Origin: Hydractinia symbiolongicarpus
Lineage: Eukaryota; Cnidaria; Hydrozoa; Anthoathecata; Hydractiniidae
Direction of reading: 5' to 3'
Assembly: GCF_029227915.1 (NCBI RefSeq)
Contig: NC_079876.1
Span: 19,468,001-19,532,000, forward strand
DNA length: 64,000 nt
A model generated the notes under the pieces. It worked only from the letters and a program-made list of their open reading frames with translations, ran no database searches and was not told the origin of the DNA. The position numbers were made by a program, and so were the translations under genes. Shown piece by piece: positions 56,714 through 64,000 of the stretch (its first letter is position 1; each line of letters opens with the position of its first letter).

Positions 56714-59177
56714 CTAAAGCAATACGTGATGATGCAAGGGTACATAAAATTTTCCGTCAATATAATACATTCCTAATGGATGAAAGTCCGGCAGGTGATC
56801 AATTCTAATTAATATATTGTTTTCACTTCTACGAACCAGGTAAGCATGAAAATGTGTGTCAAATTTTTCTATCAAGTTTTTGACGTAACAGAAACGGTGA
56901 GTCATTGATGATAAACACTGTAATTATTTCACCCATTTTAAGATTTTTAACATCAACAGAAACAACCACAACACCACCTGAATAAAATTTATTTCCATTG
57001 TTTGTTACACCCTGTGCTTCGAGAAGAGTTTGTGCAGCATGTGGTATAATTGGATTTAAGAGATCTTTATACAGTTCTGGAATTTCATTTATTGATTTTT
57101 CTTTACAACCAACTGGCATAATGTCATGAGATGAAAAGTATGAGTCTTCCTTGTTGTACAAATACATAAGCATCTGATGATGAATAGCCATAGACTTACA
57201 TCCATTCATATAATTCCGTGAATTAGTGATTGAATTTTTAAAATAGCTGTGTTTGGATTCAAAACGAAGTGTCTTTATGAGCGGCCCAAATTTCCGAATG
57301 CTTGCAGGATAGTGTGTAATGAAATATGCCTTAGGTTTCAATGCTATCTCAGGAAATAAACAACAGTAATTCTTTAAAAAATTTGTAATTAAATGTTCTA
57401 AAATCTTAAGATGATTTTCACTAAATGTTGGAGCAGACAATCTCTTTACAATATCAATAAAATCAATCAACAACTTCCACATTTCATCATCTTCATCAAC
57501 ACCAGGACCTATCATCAATGGAAAAAGTTGTAGTAAGTTCCATATCTCGCATGCAGTTTGCTTTACCCTTAACTGTGCAAGGGGCCTTTATTTAATAATC
57601 TGTGGCTTATTAGACTTGTCAACCTCGGCATATGGAAAAGAGATAATAAAGTCATTTATTTTACTCAAAGTTGTTTTCTTTTGTTTTATCCAATGGATTA
57701 TTATATCTGAGAGAAGGTCATTAGCAAATCCTTCTAAAATATCATGTGCTATATCACCTGGTGCACCATTTGTGATGTGATAATATTTAAGATCGTTTAA
57801 ACACAACTTTGTTAACGAAGCATCCTTTTCAACCTCTAAGACCTGTGCGTCATAGGTTTCATTAGTTCTAACAACATCTTCACAATTGTTGTCCGAAATG
57901 GTGGGTTTTACGCGATTACAGAAGCGACAAAAACGTTCTACAGTGGAGAAGTTTTGGTAATATCCTCCAATAACATGGCATGCTAGATTATCTGCCACAA
58001 GCATTGATATAAGTACCGTAAGTGACATTTATTCCCTCAGATTCAAGCAATTTTAAGTCATCAAAAAGTGGTGAAAGAATTGATTTGTATGAATATGATT
58101 TTATTAATTGAGCATTGCACAACACTGCTAAGTGAATATCCTTTAATCGAGATCTGTGTTCTGGTTTTAAGTTACCAAGTATAAAATAGAATCCAGATAT
58201 CTTAAATTTATTTGTTTTATTTCCCAAAGGATTGACAACCTGAAAGTCATCATGATAAAAATTATTTGTAAACTGTTTTTGAAAGCAGAAAATATTGGAT
58301 TGCTTTGAAATAATGATCCATCCGAAAAACTGCGCAAAACCCCATTTTCTCTGTATGCAGTTTCAGAAAAAATATCATTAATGACATCCTTATGGTTTAT
58401 AATCTGTTTTAATGTTTGTAAAATAGGTACATAATACACACAATCAGACTTTCCCTTCACCGTATCAAATCCAATTACTTTTTCAACTGGTGAAACATAA
58501 TGATCCTTTTGTTCAATATATCTTTTTAAGGATGCTCCACTTGTAAATTTTAAAAGCGGACTTTCGAACGGACTATCACTTTCTAAGCACATTTTTGTCT
58601 CATAGTCTACAACAAAATTTTCATGATTATCTTGAAAAGATTTAATAATTTTTATTTTTTGAGAATATCTGTCTACTTATAAAATATGTGCCATTTTATG
58701 AGCTATAAATGATATTGCAGTCTCGGGTACATTATACTTCTCTCTCATTTCAAGTAAACTGTTGGCAACAATGTCATCAAAATTTAGGGATTGGTATGGA
58801 TTCTCCATAAATGCATGATCTTCAGCACTACTAATAATAAAATCATCAGTACCATCAAGGTTTAAATCAACAGTAGGTACAGTCTCTTGCTCGTCACAAA
58901 CTTCTTCATTTGAACTGTCATTATTTAATATATTTTGTGTAATATGAATATCTTTAACATTATCAACAAATTGCACAAATTTAGAATTAAATTCCATGTG
59001 ACTTTTTCTTCTATGTCTTCTAAAACTTTTTTCATTTTTGAACTTGCTAACGCAACCTAAAATTCCACATTTCACAGAAAGGTTTGCATCTATTGAGTGA
59101 AAGTTCCATAAATGTTTGATAAGCCAGCTATAACCAACAGTATTTTATTCACATTCAAATTGACAATAAAACTTCAT
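56714..59177 (-). pseudogene. CACTA-like transposase (animal type), decayed
   Basis: The minus-strand ATG at 59177 starts a frame with two C2H2-type fingers (FYCQFECE with stop TAA 59145-59147, then KCGILGCVSKF... HRRKSH). The body contains PGDIAHDILEGFANDLLSD, FPYAEVDKSNKPQI, PKAYFITHYPASIRKFGPLI and LRFESKHSYFK. These blocks occur in a widespread family of animal transposase-like proteins related to EnSpm/CACTA. In-frame TAA codons at 58677 and 57588 and frameshifts near 58250, 58030 and 56880 show it is dead. No terminal inverted repeats were found. The superfamily is by resemblance; KDZ-type or another group is possible. Confidence 0.6.
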
Positions 59178-59594
59178 TTCTAAAAATCTATCCAAAAACC
59201 TTCTTTCTTGAAAAAGTTTAGCGATGCTAGCAGAGCACTGAGAACTTTAGTTTCTTTTGTTTATTCCGCGCGCTTTATTTTAATTGGCTTAAACGAGTTC
59301 CTTTGGTTTACTTATTTATTTGATTTTTTTTTAATTAGAGATTGATTTCTCTACCCTGGTGGTTATACAAAATACTTTCTTATTTTTCTCTTCTTTTCTT
59401 AACTTCAATACTTTTTTAATGTCTAAATAATATTATCCTAAAACTGTTTCTGGGTTTTTTTGTATCCAAACATTCTCTGTAAAGTCTCTATACAGGAGAA
59501 TTTTTCGGCCATGTGACGGCAAAATCTCAAACTAAACGGACAGCCACGGATACGGGTTATTCAAGTTTTCACGTGTTTTTAATTTAATCATATA

Positions 59595-60319
59595 TCTCTT
59601 ATAATAATACGGAGCTTCTGTCTGTGACTTTTGTGAAGTGGATAAAATTTCTTTGATAAAGTCTATAAAACATCGCCTATAAATTTGTTCTGTAAATTAG
59701 CAAACTTTGACGTTAAAGCAATATTGACGTCAAAGGAAAGTATATTAAGATTAGTGAAGCCAATGCATTGCACTTTTAAAATTAAGGCTTAATAACTTGG
59801 AAACGGGTGGAAATAACTGACGTCATCTCCTGCGTGGGTAACTAGAGACTACCTGGGACCAAGTTGGGTAAGTTTTCCAAACCTGGGTCACCAAATCCGT
59901 TTCGGAATGGACGGGTAAATGACGTCATAAAAAAACCTTTAAACCCTAATATCTCTGCATCCGTTTGTCTCAAGTACACCATCCTATACATTTTCTTGAT
60001 CAGCGTTTCAAGATCTACACGATGAAGGCAATAGGTACACAAATTTCTTGAAAATAAATTTTTGGGTTTGACAGGCCATTGCTGACGTCAACAAAATTTT
60101 TAACACCTTATATCTCCTTAGACTTTTGTCGAATACATATGATCCTATACATTATTGTGATCAGCGTTTTAACCTTTACACGTTATAAGCAACGAATAAA
60201 CTAAACATGGCCAATTTTTTTTGTACCTGCACTGTTGACGTCAGCAAAAAATCTAAAACAACCTATTTTTCCATTGTCCTTCTGCCTAAGTGGATTTCTC
60301 CACGGGCTTTATCAACTAG
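59595..60319 (+). mobile_element. Non-autonomous Helitron, 725 bp
   Basis: Starts TCTCTTATAATAATACGG after A and ends CTAG (60316-60319) before T. A hairpin GTGGA-TTTC-TCCAC lies at 60290-60303, 12 bases before CTAG. It shares ends and most of its interior with the copy at 60748-61328. It contains five copies of TGACGTCA. It sits just upstream of a zinc-finger exon. Confidence 0.75.
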
Positions 60320-60335
60320 TTTAATATAATCATAG

Positions 60336-60736
60336 GATTTTGCCGCGTTTGTAAGCAAATGATAAAACATTGCTGTATGAAGGATCATATACAGGAACAC
60401 AAAGATGCTGTTTCTAAAAGTTGTGACCAATATCAACAAACATTTCGTGGAAATTGTGAACTAAAACAACACGTCTTGATATCTCATGAGGATTTAAGAT
60501 ACAGTTGTAAACAGTGTGACAAAAAATATCGCAGTAAAAGCGGCTTGGGTATGCACTTAATAGTGGAACATTCTCCTGTTAATATTTTAAATCCTGTAAC
60601 TGACTCAGTTGAACATCTTCAAGATAACTCATTGCAAACTGGAATGTCCCTGTATACTTGCGATATATGCGAGAGAACATTAAATGGGAAGCATAATTTG
60701 TTACGACACAAAAATACGGATAATGGGAAGTGTTAA
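60336..60736 (+). CDS. C2H2 zinc-finger exon, possibly degenerate
   Basis: Follows an acceptor-like ATCATAG and is open to TAA 60734-60736. It encodes four finger-like units: FCRVCKQM with HIQEH; SCDQYQQTF with HVLISH, where the second Cys is Tyr; a complete YSCKQCDKKY with HLIVEH; and YTCDICERT with HKN..C, a C2HC variant. Only one unit has perfect spacing. C2H2 fingers bind nucleic acid. Loss of ligands and the surrounding Helitrons suggest a relic or a rapidly changing gene. Confidence 0.5.
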
Positions 60737-60747
60737 AGAAATGAAAA

Positions 60748-61328
60748 TCTCTTATAATAATACGGAGCTTCTGTCTGTGACTTTTGCAAAGTGGATAAAA
60801 TTTCTTTGATAAAGTCTATAAAACATCGCCTATAAATTTGTTCTGTAAATTAGCAAACTTTGACGTTAAAGCAATATTGACGTCAAAGGAAAGTATATTA
60901 AGATTAGTGAAGCCATTGCATTGCACTTTTAAATTTAAGGCTTAATAACTTGGAAACGGGTGGAAATAACTGACGTCATCTCCTGCGTGGGTAACTAGGG
61001 ACTACCTAGGACCAATTTGGGTAAGTTTCCCAAACCTGGGTCCCCAAATCCGTTTCGGAATGGGTGGGTTGATGACGTCATCAAAAAACCTTTAAACCCT
61101 AATATCTCGGCAACCGTTTGTCAAAAGTACATAATCCTATACATTTTCTTGATCAGCGTTTCAAGATCGATGCGATAGAGGCAACAGGTATACAAATTTC
61201 TAGAAAAAAATTATCGGTTTTGACGGGGCCATTGCTGACGTCAGCAAAATCTTTAAATTCTTATATCTCATTAACATCAAAATTTTTATCCTGCTTTAGT
61301 GGATTTTTCCACGGGCTTTATCGACTAG
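60748..61328 (+). mobile_element. Non-autonomous Helitron, 581 bp
   Basis: Starts TCTCTTATAATAATACGG after A and ends CTAG (61325-61328) before T. The 3' hairpin GTGGA-TTTT-TCCAC lies at about 61299-61312. It is a shorter version of the copy at 59595-60319, lacking part of its right half, and has four TGACGTCA sites. Confidence 0.75.
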
Positions 61329-61346
61329 TAATGTTAATAAATTATT

Positions 61347-61548
61347 TTTGTGTAAATTTTGTGTTCCATTAAAGAGGTTTAAACAACTTAAATACATGAA
61401 CGATCATGTAAAGTCTTTTCATCAAACTATGTCACCAGTAGAAGATGTGAGAAAAACGAATAACTGCTATCCATGTCAGAAGTGCAATAAAAAATTTAAA
61501 ACACGAGCTGGAAGGCCATACCATTTAAAGAAAAATCATATTTCATAA
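61347..61548 (+). CDS. C2H2 zinc-finger fragment
   Basis: A frame with LCKFCVPLKR...HVKSFH and a well-formed finger YPCQKCNKKFKTRAGRPYHL followed by KKNH, ending at TAA 61546-61548. There is no ATG at the beginning, so it would be a terminal exon or a fragment. It directly follows the second Helitron and could belong to the same zinc-finger gene as 60336-60736. Confidence 0.45.
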
Positions 61549-62085
61549 AAGCCCTTAATCCAGGGGAAAAACATTGTTAGTGTATTTCTTGTATATATTT
61601 TATTTCTTATATTATATTTTTATTTCTTATATTATATTTTTATACATTTTGTTCTTATATAGACTATGCAGAAATTCAGGTTGGGTACATTTGGAATTAT
61701 GTTCTTAATTTTTGGCAAAATTTCAAACACAACGCAAAGGACCTTCAAAAATTTTGTTGGTGCCATTAAGGGGGACGGGGTCTGTAATTAAAAAAAATCC
61801 ATTTAGGATCAGAAAGTATCTAAAATTAGTATATGTGCGTATATTTCATTGACAAAAAAGCCTTAAAATAAAGGAGTGATTGTGCAAATTTTTTTAGGGA
61901 TCTGTTAAGATGGTGAGGGGTCTGACTCTTAATGGCGATATACCGTTGATGACACCTGAAAAATTTTTTTGAAGGCCCCTAAACTAGGTTCATATAAAAC
62001 TTTTGGTACAGGAATTTTTGGAGAAAGAAAATTTTGGTGGCTGTCGAAAAAAGCTTTATTTTAACAGGAATATAACTTGTTTCTC
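61549..62085. other. No gene recognised; short tandem repeat
   Basis: Contains two copies of TTTATTTCTTATATTATATT (about 61598-61642) and otherwise AT-rich sequence without exons. Confidence 0.5.
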
Positions 62086-62837
62086 TTAACCCTATTCGGT
62101 CCGAGGGGGGCGGATTCCGCCCCCCCTGACGGTTTTTTTTTTTAACTCCTGATTGCTTTCTTATATGGCTATGATACTTACTGAGTTTCAACATTTATCT
62201 ATTAGACACCTGCATGCTAAATTTTTAGGTCCCATACCATATAGAGGCTTTGATATTGGCCATTACTCGAAACTACCCCCAAAAATCTCTATGAAATCCT
62301 TATAATGGGGGAAATATAATAACTCCTGTTAGGATTATCCATAGAACTTGAAACTTGCAACACAACTTTGTTTCGTCAAGAAGAATCATTTTGAATAATT
62401 TTGACACGTGACTAATCCGATTTCCCGATTTTGTCGGATTTTACCCGAAAATCGGGAAAAAACGGATTTTCGGTCAATTTTTGGCAATTTTTTATTCGAT
62501 CCATGTAAAAACCGGAAGATATGTTAAAAACATTTTATTGAGCTTTTAGAAACTTCAAACAGAATGTAAAAATTCGCTCTAGAACAAAAGTAATTATATT
62601 TTAAGCAGATAGTGGCATTTTTAACAATTTTCAAGGTTCTGATGACGTCACAGAAAATGTGCTGACGCAAGCAAAAATTTATTGCCGCCATTTTGTTCTG
62701 TTTATGACGTACTATAAGTGTTCCAAGTTTGATTCAATTTGAACAATCCTATGAAAAGTTATTGAGGGGGGGCGGAATCCGCCCCCCCCCCCCCCGGTCA
62801 TAGTATGTTCGAAAAACCCCGGACCAAATAGGGTTAA
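62086..62837. mobile_element. piggyBac-like non-autonomous element (MITE), 752 bp
   Basis: TTAA at 62086-62089 and 62834-62837 flank inverted termini CCCTATTCGGTCCG and, on the reverse strand, CCCTATTTGGTCCG. Just inside both ends lie GGGGGGCGGA(A/T)TCCGCCCCCC palindromes; the right one is followed by a run of C (about 62783-62795). The interior GGCCATTACTCGAAACTACC and AAAATCTCTATG match the reverse strand of the copy at 3586-4261. Confidence 0.75.
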
Positions 62838-63362
62838 GAAACACAAAAAAGGCTATTGTTAGCTAAAGATCAACATTTTTATATATATTTTTGTTGACAA
62901 AAGGGAAAATAAAAGTTAATTTCTTGCCCTAGTTTACCTGTTACTTTTTACATTTCCACAGCAATTTGATGCATATATGTGCTTTTTTGTATAATTTTGT
63001 GTGATAATATAATTTTATAATTATCCATGGTCATGTTTTTTATACTGGTCTGGAAAGGAAGTTTCTGTCTTGGCAAAAATTTTAAAGGAAAAAAACCTCT
63101 ATGATTTAACCCTAAAACTTAACACGATAAAAATGTACTCATGCAACACTTTCACGTGAGAAATTTGAAAACTATAGGTTTGGCCTAAAACCCTTTGCAA
63201 GTAATTTCTATACAAAGTTTCGCGAAAATTGGTACGCGCAAAATTAGTACAAATAATGTACTAATTGTCTTCTTGTAATTTAGCTGAAAGTCTGGAAACA
63301 TGTCCGATAACTAAAAAAGGCAGCCAGATTCTTAATAAACATGCAACGAATAGCACAAAAAT
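62838..63362. other. No gene recognised
   Basis: AT-rich spacer between the MITE and the minisatellite with no exon, RNA gene or repeat that I can support. Confidence 0.5.
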
Positions 63363-63670
63363 CATTGAACGCACAACACTTATTGAACGCACGACAATGA
63401 TTAAACGCACAACAATCATTGAACGCACAACAATCATTGAACGCACGACAATCATTGAACGCACGACAATCATTGAACGCACAACAATCATTGAACGCAC
63501 AACAATCATTAAACGCACAACAATCATTGAACGCACAACAATCATTGAACGCACAACAATCATTGAACGCACAACAATCATTGAACGCACAACAATCATT
63601 GAACGCACAACAATCATTGAACGCACAACAATCATTGAACGCACAACAATCATTGAACGCACAACAATCA
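63363..63670. repeat. 18-bp minisatellite, about 17 copies
   Basis: Unit ATTGAACGCACAACAATC, with variants having AAACGC for GAACGC or ACGACA for ACAACA. Because 18 is a multiple of three and the unit has no stop in several frames, long frames appear on both strands (such as repeated IIERTT). I regard them as repeat artefacts, though one frame has an ATG upstream. Confidence 0.95.
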
Positions 63671-64000
63671 TATTTTTGTTTTTTCAGCAGTTCGTGTAAA
63701 AGTATAGTTTTCTTATCGCTATGTTAAACTTCAACTTTATTAGAACGTTGTTTACTTAACTGTAAAGTTTCACAGTCTTCAACATTGGGGTAGAGAAGAT
63801 GTGGGGGAATTGATCTGTTTTCTGGTTTCTAATGTAAAGAAGGCGGGGCTTTTTTTACAGTCTCTTGAGATTTGTTTAAAGAGTTTTGTCCTAGATTAAA
63901 GTTGCACTTTCTATTTGTCATAAAAAGGTTTAATGACCAGTTTTGTTTTTTTATGCGCAACGTATGTTATTTGTTCATTGTTGTGTATTTACCATAATAA
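63671..64000. other. No gene recognised
   Basis: AT-rich sequence to the end of the window with no supported feature. Confidence 0.4.

Noticed and set aside
55000-59177. Stop-codon reassignment in the minus-strand genes
   Set aside because: Stops of all three kinds and frameshifts occur together, while nearby intact genes use TAA and TAG normally as ends; decay explains it.
63261-63727. Frames with repeated MIVVRS or IIERTT, and a possible CRISPR-like array
   Set aside because: The 18-bp units are contiguous without spacers, so this is a minisatellite, not CRISPR and not a protein gene.

Overview
The window looks like nuclear DNA of an invertebrate animal, most likely a cnidarian. This rests on AT-rich sequence, long introns with GT..AG borders, split host genes and a dense load of eukaryotic mobile elements; no species marker was seen. 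All calls come from reading the sequence. No database search, alignment program or fold calculation was run.

Layout. 1-5 kb: a foldback inverted repeat (130-730) and a piggyBac-like MITE (3586-4261). 5.9-19.2 kb: a minus-strand host gene whose last five exons keep phase and end in a domain resembling the C-terminal domain of mitochondria-eating protein (MIEAP/SPATA18). Its last intron holds a 3.9-kb inverted-repeat transposon (8337-12209) containing a 149-bp satellite array and an integrase-like transposase gene, itself split by a Helitron (10513-11947). 19.2-24.4 kb: no gene recognised.

24,393-41,279: a 16.9-kb Polinton/Maverick-type element with about 200-bp terminal inverted repeats. It is visibly richer in GC than its surroundings and packed with short-spaced intronless genes. 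They include a broken protein-primed type B DNA polymerase, a Fic-domain protein, a packaging ATPase, a BRO-N protein split by a long ATT microsatellite, a frameshifted integrase with a D-35-E triad, a Cys/His repeat protein, a probable major capsid protein, a second capsid-like protein, several membrane or coiled-coil proteins and a SAP-like protein. Many start codons follow AATAAA directly, and convergent gene pairs meet at hairpins, two of which share sequence. These look like the element's own expression signals.

41.3-64 kb: a THAP-domain exon next to the element; a four-exon HSPA12-like (HSP70 superfamily) gene at 42,430-49,532 with an in-frame TTG-repeat intron; a tRNA-like sequence; a decayed minus-strand transposase gene (56,714-59,177) followed by a decayed SAMD3-like gene (54,278-56,315); two short Helitrons alternating with C2H2 zinc-finger blocks (59,595-61,548); a second piggyBac-like MITE (62,086-62,837); and an 18-bp minisatellite (63,363-63,670).
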